Source: Halictus rubicundus (Eukaryota > Arthropoda > Insecta > Hymenoptera > Halictidae). Taken from it: a stretch of DNA of 64,000 bases. A program made the translations under genes and the position numbers. Positions 1-11,140 of the stretch are shown here, piece after piece; within the stretch, counting starts at the first letter, position 1, and every line of letters begins with the position of its first letter. The stretch is from contig NW_027488567.1 of the NCBI RefSeq assembly GCF_050948215.1, forward strand, positions 434,001 to 498,000. Reading direction: 5' to 3'. The notes under the pieces are model-generated. The model was not told where the DNA came from. It searched no databases and worked only from the letters and a program-made list of their open reading frames with translations.

Positions 1-3000
1 TTGCTCGAACGTGTTCCCCTCTAAAACTAATACATTATGACACCTGCTCAATGCATCTACGTGGTTCATTCTCTCGTTACGTCGATGTTCTATCTCGTAA
101 TCGTAATTTTCTAAAAATAAAGCCCATCGGTAAATACGTGGATTTACATTTTGTTTGCTCAGAGTTAATCGAAAACTGTCACAATCTGTAATTATTTTAA
201 AATGTATTCCAGACAGATAGATATCAAATCTCTTAATTGCGTAAATGACGGATAAACATTCTAATTCAAAACTATGGTACTTTGATTCCGGGGTACTTGC
301 ACGCTTGCTGAAGTAAAATACTGGTCGAAAAGGTCCGTCTGTCTGTTTCTGAAGCAAGATAGCTCCAAATCCACTAGCACTGGCGTCGCAATGCAATTCT
401 GTTACCAATTTCGGGTCATAAATTGCTAAGACAGGTTCCTCTGCTAATCGTTGTTTCAAAATTTCGAAAGCTTGATGTTCGTTCGGACCAAATCGAAATT
501 CTGCGTTCATTTTTATTATATCGTAAAGAGGTTTCGCTAAAATTGAGAAATTTTTAATAAATCGACGGAAGTAACTGGCTAGGCAAACAAACCGATGTAG
601 TTCTTTGGTATTCTTCGGAATAGGGTAATTCAGAACAGATTCTACGTTTTCTTTGCTAGGCCGTATTCCTGTCTCGTCTACCAAATAACCCAAATAGTTC
701 ACATGTGTGTACAAAAGGGAGCATTTATCCCAACGAAACTCTAATTGATATTGAGCAGCTAAACTAAAAACACTACGCAGAATATTTAAATGATCGTCTA
801 TTGTGGTTGTTGCGACCAATATGTCGTCAAAATACAATAATATTTTATGATCGTTTAATAATTCACGGAAAATGTTAGATAAATAACGTTGGAATACACG
901 CGGTGCGTTTGTTAGGCCAAAAGGCATTTTCAAATATTCGTATTGACCGAGTGGCGTTACGAAGGAAGTATACTTCACGGATTCGTTAGCCATTTTAACG
1001 TGATGAAAGCCATTACGTAAATCGAGTTTAGAAAAATATTTTTTTCCTTTCAATTGGTCCAAATGATCATCAATGAGCGGGGTTGGGTAATTATCTCGAA
1101 TTGTTATTGCATTCAATGCTCGATAGTCTACGCACAACCTCACGTCGCCTGTTTTCTTCCGTACTAACACAATTGGACTCGCGTACGGAGAGTTACTTGG
1201 TTGGATAATCTTATCTCTAAGCAAAGTGTCTAAAAGTTCCTTCAATTTTTCTTTATCGGCGAAGGAGAGTCTCCTGGGGCGAAAGCTAATAGGCTGCGTA
1301 TTTTTTAACTCGATCGCCATCTCGAAACCGGTAGGAGTAATGCTGTTATTATCGCAAGAGTTTAGTGCTTCGAAAAATAAAATTTTAACAGCCTCGGTTA
1401 AGCCCGACATTTCGGGGTTTATATCTAAATTTTTTATTGGGTCCGTTGACCCATCGACGTACTGAATCTGTAAAATTTGTTTTTCGAAATCGTCGACACA
1501 CTCTATTTGGAATTGTTGTCCTAGTGTTATTTTTAACGAAGGATTTAATATATAGTCTCGTCCCAAAATAACGGCGTAATACATAGTAGTATCCGGAACG
1601 ATTAAAAATTTCATGAAAATATCTACATTATTTATACAAACAGTCGTTTCAAAAATGCCTTCAACGTTCAAAGGTGAACCATTGATCCCGCTAAACGAAT
1701 CTGTATGTTGATAAGGTGACCGAAACGCTACGGGTATAAAACTAGACTTAATCAAACTGACGGGGGAACCTGAATCGATCATAGCAGATAGAGAATAATC
1801 ACAAGTATTACCATCGTGAGTATGCAGCGAAAATTTAAATGGTACCATAAATGGAGTCTGCGTCGACGTTGGTTGTACCAGATTGACAGTCGTCGGCCTC
1901 GATGATCCCTGCCGTGACGCTCTGGGTAGAGAATCGTTGCTTTCTTGCCGGTTTTGTGGGCAGCTATCGACTTTGTGCGACCGGCTTCCACATTTGAAAC
2001 ACGATCCCCAATCACGCTTTGGCTGGCGGCAATCTCGTTGTAGGTGACCACTGGTATTGCAATTATAACATTTATCTTCACGACGAATTCCTTGAGACGT
2101 CGTTCCTGCCCTCTTCGTTATCGCAGGCCACTTCACTTCTTTCCTCTCTTGAATAAGTTTCGGATCCTCCAATGTCAGTTTCGAAAACGCTTTCAGCATT
2201 TGATCTGTTGTTTCGAAGCATTGCATCCTTGCCTGGTTCCGCAATTCGGTGTCAGATATACCATCGATAACAACGTCAATTAACTCTTCCTGGTCGATAC
2301 TGACTTCTTCGGCTAGTGTCAGTTTATCGTGAAAATAATCGGCGAAAAATTCATTTTTCTTCCAAATACGTGCTTCTAATTTCCTTCTTAACGACAGTTT
2401 GTTCGGACGGTAATCGAACAGTGATTGTAGCTTTTCAAAGATTCCCGAAACGGATAGCGATACGTTAGTTGATCGTGCTCGAAACCAGTTCAACGCCTTC
2501 CCTCTTAATCGTTGGTGGATCAACAGACGCGTCGAATTTTCGTCTAATTCATACGTTTGCCTCAACAATTCTACTTGCCGCTTCCAATTGCCAAAATTGT
2601 CGCCATCGCCCGAAAACTCATTCAGTATTTCGGCAATGTGGCGTATATTCACGGATCGTCCTGAAACATTACCGACTTCGGGTCGCGAAGGTTGGATCAA
2701 ATCGCGTTCCAATCGCATCAATCGTATTTCACGTTCCAAAAGTTCTTTTTCCCGTCGGAGGAGTTCGAATTCGCGAGCACTAACGGCATTGTTCTCTTGA
2801 ACTGTTGCTTCCCCAATTAACAAAAATGTATTTTCCACTATATCGTCTCGTTCTGTTAAACCGTCTTCCCGCAATCCTTGGAGTTCTTCTACGTATTCTT
2901 GCAGGTGATCGTCACAATCTGGTATTTCGGTTTGTAGTCGTGTGAGCAGATCGTGCTTCGAACCTCCGCTTGCCAGATTTCTCGAACGTAGTAAGATTCT

Positions 3001-3057
3001 TAATTCCGAAACCGTGAAATCACTGATGGATTCTTTCAAAATTGGCAGTCTTGGCAT
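1..3057 (-). CDS. gag-pol: Gag-Pol polyprotein, copy 1 (C-terminal part outside window)
   Basis: Partial minus-strand reading frame of 1,019 codons starting at the ATG at 3057-3055 (context AAAATGC) and running off the window at base 1. It covers the SAP-like motif, capsid-type Gag region, two CCHC zinc knuckles, aspartic protease (DSG), reverse transcriptase (YFDD) and RNase H up to and just past its last catalytic Asp. The integrase would lie beyond the edge. No stop or frameshift is seen, and the segment reads the same as the complete copy at 44651-48916, where the residue numbers are given. It encodes the structural protein and the replication enzymes of the retrotransposon and is not a host gene. 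Confidence 0.93.
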   Translation of the reverse strand, partial: MPRLPILKESISDFTVSELRILLRSRNLASGGSKHDLLTRLQTEIPDCDDHLQEYVEELQGLREDGLTERDDIVENTFLLIGEATVQENNAVSAREFELLRREKELLEREIRLMRLERDLIQPSRPEVGNVSGRSVNIRHIAEILNEFSGDGDNFGNWKRQVELLRQTYELDENSTRLLIHQRLRGKALNWFRARSTNVSLSVSGIFEKLQSLFDYRPNKLSLRRKLEARIWKKNEFFADYFHDKLTLAEEVSIDQEELIDVVIDGISDTELRNQARMQCFETTDQMLKAFSKLTLEDPKLIQERKEVKWPAITKRAGTTSQGIRREDKCYNCNTSGHLQRDCRQPKRDWGSCFKCGSRSHKVDSCPQNRQESNDSLPRASRQGSSRPTTVNLVQPTSTQTPFMVPFKFSLHTHDGNTCDYSLSAMIDSGSPVSLIKSSFIPVAFRSPYQHTDSFSGINGSPLNVEGIFETTVCINNVDIFMKFLIVPDTTMYYAVILGRDYILNPSLKITLGQQFQIECVDDFEKQILQIQYVDGSTDPIKNLDINPEMSGLTEAVKILFFEALNSCDNNSITPTGFEMAIELKNTQPISFRPRRLSFADKEKLKELLDTLLRDKIIQPSNSPYASPIVLVRKKTGDVRLCVDYRALNAITIRDNYPTPLIDDHLDQLKGKKYFSKLDLRNGFHHVKMANESVKYTSFVTPLGQYEYLKMPFGLTNAPRVFQRYLSNIFRELLNDHKILLYFDDILVATTTIDDHLNILRSVFSLAAQYQLEFRWDKCSLLYTHVNYLGYLVDETGIRPSKENVESVLNYPIPKNTKELHRFVCLASYFRRFIKNFSILAKPLYDIIKMNAEFRFGPNEHQAFEILKQRLAEEPVLAIYDPKLVTELHCDASASGFGAILLQKQTDGPFRPVFYFSKRASTPESKYHSFELECLSVIYAIKRFDIYLSGIHFKIITDCDSFRLTLSKQNVNPRIYRWALFLENYDYEIEHRRNERMNHVDALSRCHNVLVLEGNTFEQ

Positions 3058-3331
3058 TTTCAAAATATTCTCAATAACCAAAATAAGGCAAAGTCAAACA
3101 AAAGATGAAACACGCGAGAACACTGTTTCTTAAACAAAATTACCAAACGGATAAAAATTTCACAAAAGATTCTTTGTTCTAACCAGTCCAAAATATCCTG
3201 AAAATGACTATTGAAAACTTCCACTACTAACGAAATCAATACTAAACGGATAGCCCAAAATTTACGGACGCGCTAACTAAACTCGCGAACTGTTTCCAAA
3301 AAAAAAAGTTCAGTTATCCCACTTCTGATAC
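3058..3331 (-). other. 5' leader of copy 1 (untranslated, includes primer-binding site)
   Basis: These 274 bases lie between the gag ATG and the 5' LTR. Next to the LTR, 3316-3331 on the minus strand reads GTATCAGAAGTGGGAT, the position of a tRNA primer site. A run of ten T (minus strand) follows. No other open frame of note is present. Confidence 0.8.
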
Positions 3332-3631
3332 TGTAGAGTGGAAGGGTCTTTTCAGGAAGCTAAATCGTGTAATTTAGAAAGATGCTTTATTAAATGTTCT
3401 CTGCCAAGTCTGAACGTGAACTGAACTCGCTTAACGGACAACTCAAAACGAAAACTAGTGTCGGCGGTTTTTCACTCTGACCTTATAGCTCGAGTCGTCG
3501 TCGATCAGTTATTGTGTCGAAAAACACGGGGCGACGACCGCGCGCCACAACATTGTCTGAGGAACGACAATCCTTCCTCGCGCAACGGACACACGCTTGT
3601 ATACAAGGCAGCGCAAGGTGTTTCTTTTACA
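3332..3631 (-). repeat. 5' LTR of copy 1 (300 bp)
   Basis: A 300-bp direct repeat shared with 44199-44498 and 49191-49490, bounded by TGTA...TACA on the plus strand. On the minus strand it carries a TATA-like box TATAAGG (3487-3481) and a downstream polyadenylation signal AATAAA (3391-3386). It is rich in CpG compared with the satellite. It joins the satellite at 3632 with ATCC, the same base context as copy 2. Confidence 0.95.
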
Positions 3632-4914
3632 ATCCTATCCTATCCTCTATAATATCCTATCCTCTATCCTATCCTATCCTCTGTCCTATCCTATCCTCTA
3701 TCCTATCTTATCCTCTATCCTATCCTCTATCCTATCCTATCCTCTATCCTATCCTATCCTCCATCCTATAATATCATCTATCCTATCCTATCCTCTATCC
3801 TATCCTATCCTCTATCGTCTCCTATCCTCTATGCTATCCAATCCCCTATGTTATCCTCTATCCTATCCTATCCTCTATAATATCCTATCCTCTATCCTAT
3901 CCTATCCTCTGTCCTATAATATCCTCTATGCTATCCTATATTCTATCCTATCCTATCCTCTATCCTATCCTATCCTCTATCCTGTCCTATCCTCCATCCT
4001 ATCCTATCCTCTATCCTATAACATCATCTATCCTATCCTATTCTCTATCCTATCCTATATTCTATCCTATCCTATCCTCAATTCTTGCCTATGCTCTATC
4101 ATCTGCTCTATCCTCTCCTATCCTCAATCCTATTATATCCTCTATCCGATCCTATCCTCTATCCTATCCAATCCTATATCCTATCCTCTATCCTATCCTA
4201 TCCTCCATCCTATCCTATCCTCTATCCTATAATATCATCTATCCTATCATATCCTCTATCCTATCCTATCCTCTATCGTCTCCTATCCTCTATGCTATCC
4301 AATCCCCTATGTTATCCTCTATCCTATCCTATCCTCTATAATATCCTATCCTCTATCCTATCCTATCCTCTGTCCTATCCTATCCTCTATCCTATCTTAT
4401 CCTCTATCCTATCCTCTATCCTATCCTATCCTCTATCCTATCCTATCCTCTGTCCTATCCTATCCTCTCTCCTATCCTATCCTCTATCCTATCCTATCCT
4501 CTCTCCTATCCTATCCTCTATCCTATCCTATCCTCTATAATGTCGTATCCTCTATAATATCGTATCCTGTATTCTATCCTGTCCTCTTTCCTATCCTATC
4601 CTCTATCCTATCCTATCCTCTATCCTATCCTCTATCCTATCCTCTATCCTATCCAATCCTATATCCTATCCTCTATCCTATCCTATCCTCCATCCTATCC
4701 TATCCTCTATCCTATACTATCATCTATCCTATCCTATCCTCTACCCTATCCTATCCTCTATCGTCTCCTATCCTCTATGCTATCCAATCCCCTATGTTAT
4801 CCTCTATCCTATCCTATCCTCTATAATATCCTATCCTCTATCCTATCCTATCCTCTATCCTATCCTATCCTCTATCCTATCGCATCCTCTATCCTATCCT
4901 ATCCTATCCTATCA
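3632..4914. repeat. Satellite flank shared by both retrotransposon copies
   Basis: These 1,283 bases match 49491-50773 without indels. I count four differences, all transitions, near 3772, 3859, 4043 and 4367. The match stops at 4914/50773. This is the right-hand flank of the duplicated 45.9-kb segment. Confidence 0.92.
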
Positions 4915-7900
4915 TCTATCCTATCCTATTCTCTATCCTATCCTATATTCTATCCTATCCTATTCTCTATCCTATCCTATATTCTATCCTATCCTATCCT
5001 CAATTCTTGCCTATGCTCTATCATCTGCTCTATCCTCTCCTATCCTCAATCCTATCCTATCCTCTATCCGATCCTATCCTCTATCCTATCCAATCCTATA
5101 TCCTATCCTCTATTCTATCCTATCCTCAATCCTATCCTATCCTCTATCCTATAATATCATCTATCCTATCCTATCCTCTATCCTATCCTATCCTCTATCG
5201 TCTCCTATCCTCTATGCTATCCAATCCCCTATGTTATCCTCTATCCTATCCTATCCTCTATAATATCCTATCCTCTATCCTATCCTATCCTCTGTCCTAT
5301 CCTATCCTCTATCCTATCCTATCCTCTATCCTATCCTCTATCCTATCCTATCCTCTATCCTATCCTATCCTCTATCCTATCCTATCCTCTATCCTATCCT
5401 ATCCTCTATCCTATCCTATCCTCTATCCTATCCTATCCTCTATCCTATCCTATCCTGTATCCTATCCTATCCTATCCTCTATCCTATCCTATCCTATCAA
5501 CTATCCTATCCTATCCTCTATCCTATCCTATCCTCTATCCTATCCTATCCTCTGTCCTATCCTATCCTCTCTCCTATCCTATCCTCTATCCTATCCTATC
5601 CTCTCTCCTATCCTATCCTCTATCCTATCCTATCCTCTATAATATCGTATCCTCTATAATATTGTATCCTGTATCCTATCCTGTCCTCTTTCCTATCCTA
5701 TCCTCAATCCTATCCTATCCTCTATCCTTTGGTATCCTCTATCCTATCCAATCCTCTATCCTATCCTATCCTATTCTCTATCCTATCCTATCCTATTCTC
5801 TATCCTATCCTATCCTATATCCTATCCTATCCTCTATCCTATCCTATCCTCTATCCTATCTTATCCTCTATCCTATCCTATCCTCTATCCTATCCTATCC
5901 TCTATAATATCGTATCCTCTATAATATCGTATCCTGTATCCTATCCTGTAATCTTTCCTATCCTATCATCAATCCTATCCTATCCTCTATGGTCTCCTAT
6001 CCTCTATCCTATCCAATCCCCTATGTTATCCTCTATCCTATCTTATCCTCTATCCTATCCTAACCTCCATCCTATCCTATCCTCTATCCTATCCTATCCT
6101 CCATCCTATCCTATCCTCTATCCTATAATATCATCTATCCTATCCTATTCTCGATCCTATCCTATCCTCTATCCTATCCTCTGTCCTATAATATCCTCTA
6201 TCCTATCCTATCCTCTATCCTATCCTATCCTCTATCCTATCCTATCCTCTATCCTGTCCTATCCTCCATCCTATCCTATCCTCTATCCTATAACATCATC
6301 TATCCTATCCTATTCTCTATCCTATCCTATATTCTATCCTATCCTATCCTCAATTCTTGCCTATGCTCTATCATCTGCTCTATCCTCTCCTATCCTCAAT
6401 CCTATTATATCCTCTATCCGATCCTATCCTCTATCCTATCCAATCCTATATCCTATCCTCTATCCTATCCTATCCTCCATCCTATACTATCCTCTATCCT
6501 ATAATATCATCTATCCTATCCTATCCTCTATCCTATCCTATCCTCTATCGTCTCCTATCCTCTATGCTATCCAATCCCCTATGTTATCCTCTATCCTATC
6601 CTATCCTCTATAATATCCTATCCTCTATTCTATCCTATCCTCTGTCCTATCCTATCCTCTATCCTATCCTATCCTCTATCCTATCCTGTATCCTATCCTA
6701 TCCTCTATCCTATCCTATCCTCTATCCTATAATATCATCTATCCTATCCTATCCTCTATCCTATCCTATCCTCCATCCTATCCTATCCTCTATCCTATAA
6801 TATCATCTATCCTATCCTATCCTCTATCCTATCCTATCCTCTATCGTCTCCTATCCTCTATGCTATCCAATCCCCTATGTTATCCTCTATCCTATCCTAT
6901 TCTCTATAATATCCTATCCTCTATCCTATCCTATCCTCTGTCCTATCCTATCCTCTATCCTATCCTATCCTCTATCCTATCCTCTATCCTATCCTATCCT
7001 CTATCCTATCCTATCCTCTATCCTATCCTCTACTCTATCCTATCCTATCCTCTATCCTATCCTATCCTGTATCCTATCCTATCAACTATCCTATCCTATC
7101 CTCTATCCTATCCTATCCTATCAACTATCCTATCCTATCCTCTATCCTCTATCCTCTATCCTATCCTATCCTCTATCCTATCCTATCCTCTATCCTATCC
7201 AATCCTCTATCCTATCCTATCCTCTATCCTGTCCTACCCTCCATCCTATCCTATCCTCTATCCTATAACATCATCTATCCTATCCTATTCTCTATCCTAT
7301 CCTATATTCTATCCTATCCTATTCTCTATCCTATCCTATATTCTATCCTATCCTATCCTCAATTCTTGCCTATGCTCTATCATCTGCTCTATCCTCTCCT
7401 ATCCTCAATCCTATCCTATCCTCTATCCGATCCTATCCTCTATCCTATCCAATCCTATATCCTATCCTCTATTCTATCCTATCCTCAATCCTATCCTATC
7501 CTCTATCCTATAATATCATCTATCCTATCCTATCCTCTATCCTATCCTATCCTCTATCGTCTCCTATCCTCTATGCTATCCAATCCCCTATGTTATCCTC
7601 TATCCTATCCTATCCTCTATAATATCCTATCCTCTATCCTATCCTATCCTCTGTCCTATCCTATCCTCTATCCTATCCTATCCTCTATCCTATCCTCTAT
7701 CCTATCCTATCCTCTATCCTATCCTATCCTCTATCCTATCCTATCCTCTATCCTATCCTATCCTCTATCCTATCCTATCCTCTATCCTATCCTATCCTCT
7801 ATCCTATCCTATCCTGTATCCTATCCTATCCTATCCTCTATCCTATCCTATCCTATCAACTATCCTATCCTATCCTCTATCCTATCCTATCCTCTATCCT

Positions 7901-9531
7901 ATCCTATCCTCTATCCTATCCTATCCTCTGTCCTATCCTATCCTCTCTCCTATCCTATCCTCTATCCTATCCTATCCTCTCTCCTATCCTATCCTCTATC
8001 CTATCCTATCCTCTATAATATCGTATCCTCTATAATATTGTATCCTGTATCCTATCCTGTCCTCTTTCCTATCCTATCCTCAATCCTATCCTATCCTCTA
8101 TCCTTTGGTATCCTCTATCCTATCCAATCCTCTATCCTATCCTATCCTATTCTCTATCCTATCCTATCCTATTCTCTATCCTATCCTATCCTATATCCTA
8201 TCCTATCCTCTATCCTATCCTATCCTCTATCCTATCCTATCCTCTATCCTATCCTATCCTCTATAATATCGTATCCTCTATAATATCGTATCCTGTATCC
8301 TATCCTGTAATCTTTCCTATCCTATCATCAATCCTATCCTATCCTCTATGGTCTCCTATCCTCTATCCTATCCAATCCCCTATGTTATCCTCTATCCTAT
8401 CTTATCCTCTATCCTATCCTAACCTCCATCCTATCCTATCCTCTATCCTATCCTATCCTCCATCCTATCCTATCCTCTATCCTATAATATCATCTATCCT
8501 ATCCTATTCTCGATCCTATCCTATCCTCTATCCTATCCTCTGTCCTATAATATCCTCTATCCTATCCTATCCTCTATCCTATCCTATCCTCTATCCTATC
8601 CTATCCTCTATCCTGTCCTATCCTCCATCCTATCCTATCCTCTATCCTATAACATCATCTATCCTATCCTATTCTCTATCCTATCCTATATTCTATCCTA
8701 TCCTATCCTCAATTCTTGCCTATGCTCTATCATCTGCTCTATCCTCTCCTATCCTCAATCCTATTATATCCTCTATCCGATCCTATCCTCTATCCTATCC
8801 AATCCTATATCCTATCCTCTATCCTATCCTATCCTCCATCCTATACTATCCTCTATCCTATAATATCATCTATCCTATCCTATCCTCTATCCTATCCTAT
8901 CCTCTATCGTCTCCTATCCTCTATGCTATCCAATCCCCTATGTTATCCTCTATCCTATCCTATCCTCTATAATATCCTATCCTCTATTCTATCCTATCCT
9001 CTATCCTATCCTATCCTCTATCCTATCCTATCCTCTATCCTGTCCTATCCTCCATCCTATCCTATCCTCTATCCTATAACATCATCTATCCTATCCTATT
9101 CTCTATCCTATCCTATATTCTATCCTATCCTATCCTCAATTCTTGCCTATGCTCTATCATCTGCTCTATCCTCTCCTATCCTCAATCCTATTATATCCTC
9201 TATCCGATCCTATCCTCTATCCTATCCAATCCTATATCCTATCCAATCCTATATCCTACCCTCTATCCTATCCTATCCTCCATCCTATCCTATCCTCTAT
9301 CCTATAATATCATCTATCCTATCCTATCCTCTATCCTATCCTATCCTCTATCGTCTCCTATCCTCTATGCTATCCAATCCCCTATGTTATCCTCTATCCT
9401 ATCCTATCCTCTATAATATCCTATCCTCTATCCTATCCTATCCTCTGTCCTATCCTATCGTCTATCCTATCCTATCCTCTATCCTATCCTCTATCCTATC
9501 CTATCCTCAATCCTATCCTCTATCCTATCCT
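4911..9531. repeat. Satellite higher-order segment, copy 1 of a 7,259-bp-offset duplication
   Basis: About 4.6 kb recurring at 12170-16790 with constant offset 7,259. Inside it, marker A alternates at 1,350- and 1,009-bp spacing (5007, 6357, 7366, 8716), giving 2,359-bp double blocks. The two block types differ after marker A: the short type has CAATCCTATTATATCC, the long type CAATCCTATCCTATCC. Confidence 0.85.
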
Positions 9532-11140
9532 ATCCTCTATCCTATCCTATCCTCTATCCTATCGCATCCTCTATCCTATCCTATCCTATCCTATCAACTA
9601 TCCTATCCTATCCTCTATCCTATCCTATCCTCTATCCTATCCTATCCTCTGTCCTATCCTATCCTCTCTCCTATCCTATCCTCTATCCTATCCTATCCTC
9701 TATCCTATCCTATCCTATATCCTAACCTATCCTCTATCCTATCCTATCCTCTATCCTATCCTATCCTCTATCCTATCCTATCCTTTATCCTATCCTATCA
9801 ACCATCCTATCCTATCCTCTATCCTATCCTATCCTCTATCCTATCCTCTATCCTATCCTATCCTCTATCCTATCCTATCCTCTATCCTATCCTATTCACT
9901 ATCCTATCCTATATTCAATCCTATCCTATCCTCAATTCTTTCCTATGCTCTATCATCTGCTCTATCCTCTCCTATCCTCCATCCTATCCTATCCTCTATC
10001 CTATAACATCATCTATCCTATCCTATTCTCTATCCTATCCTATATTCTATCCTATCCTATCCTCAATTCTTGCCTATGCTCTATCATCTGCTCTATCCTC
10101 TCCTATCCTCAATCCTATTATATCCTCTATCCGATCCTATCCTCTATCCTATCCAATCCTATATCCTATCCAATCCTACATCCTATCCTCTATCCTATCC
10201 TATCCTCCATCCTATCCTATCCTCTATCCTATAATATCATCTATCCTATCCTATCCTCTATCCTATCCTATCCTCTATCGTCTCCTATCCTCTATGCTAT
10301 CCAATCCCCTATGTTATCCTCTATCCTATCCTATCCTCTATAATATCCTATCCTCTATCCTATCCTATCCTCTGTCCTATCCTATCCTCTATCCTATCCT
10401 ATCCTCTATCCTATCCTCTATCCTATCCTATCCTCTATCCTATCCTATCCTCTATCCTATCCTCTACTCTATCCTATCCTATCCTCTATCCTATCCTATC
10501 CTGTATCCTATCCTATCAACTATCCTATCCTATCCTCTATCCTATCCTATCCTATCAACTATCCTATCCTATCCTCTATCCTCTATCCTCTATCCTATCC
10601 TATCCTCTATCCTATCCAATCATCTATCCTATCCTATCCTCTATCCTGTCCTACCCTCCATCCTATCCTATCCTCTATCCTATAACATCATCTATCCTAT
10701 CCTATTCTCTATCCTATCCTATATTCTATCCTATCCTATTCTCTATCCTATCCTATATTCTATCCTATCCTATTCTCTATCCTATCCTATATTCTATCCT
10801 ATCCTATCCTCAATTCTTGCCTATGCTCTATCATCTGCTCTATCCTCTCCTATCCTCAATCCTATCCTATCCTCTATCCGATCCTATCCTCTATCCTATC
10901 CAATCCTATATCCTATCCTCTATTCTATCCTATCCTCAATCCTATCCTATCCTCTATCCTATAATATCATCTATCCTATCCTATCCTCTATCCTATCCTA
11001 TCCTCTATCGTCTCCTATCCTCTATGCTATCCAATCCCCTATGTTATCCTCTATCCTATCCTATCCTCTATAATATCCTATCCTCTATCCTATCCTATCC
11101 TCTGTCCTATCCTATCCTCTATCCTATCCTATCCTCTATC
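9532..11140. repeat. Satellite between duplicated segments
   Basis: Mixed variant monomers and marker A copies near 9945 (TTTCC variant) and 10071. About 9550-10343 resembles 50730-51474 in the right array, including the run ATCGCATCC and the 132-codon phantom frame at 9945. No gene. Confidence 0.75.

Larger units (their letters stand above)
1..3631 (-). mobile_element. Ty3/gypsy LTR retrotransposon, copy 1 (cut by left window edge)
   Basis: Minus-strand element whose 5' LTR (3332-3631), primer site, leader and first 1,019 codons of gag-pol lie in the window; integrase and the 3' LTR fall outside. It aligns without any length change to 45860-49490 of copy 2 (constant offset 45,859), and I noticed no base difference in the parts compared. 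Its right flank begins ATCC and continues into the satellite exactly as the right flank of copy 2 does. The truncation comes from the window edge; no biological break is visible. The most likely origin is duplication of the element together with its satellite flank. Confidence 0.95.

Noticed and set aside
1226..3133. Small plus-strand and minus-strand frames inside gag-pol (e.g. 1226-1465, 1779-2081, 2469-2783, 2942-3133), repeated at 47085-48992
   Set aside because: They are shadows of the conserved gag-pol frame on the minus strand and show no recognisable domain.
3458..3652. 64-codon plus-strand frame running from LTR into satellite; similar frames at 44325-44522 and 49317-49511
   Set aside because: They run antisense to the LTR, and their ends change with whatever follows the LTR.
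8716..11073. 785-codon plus-strand frame and dozens of similar ones across both arrays
   Set aside because: They translate the satellite monomer, use TTG or chance ATG starts, overlap each other in all frames, contain only five main residues and have no promoter or domain. They are a consequence of a stop-free repeat.
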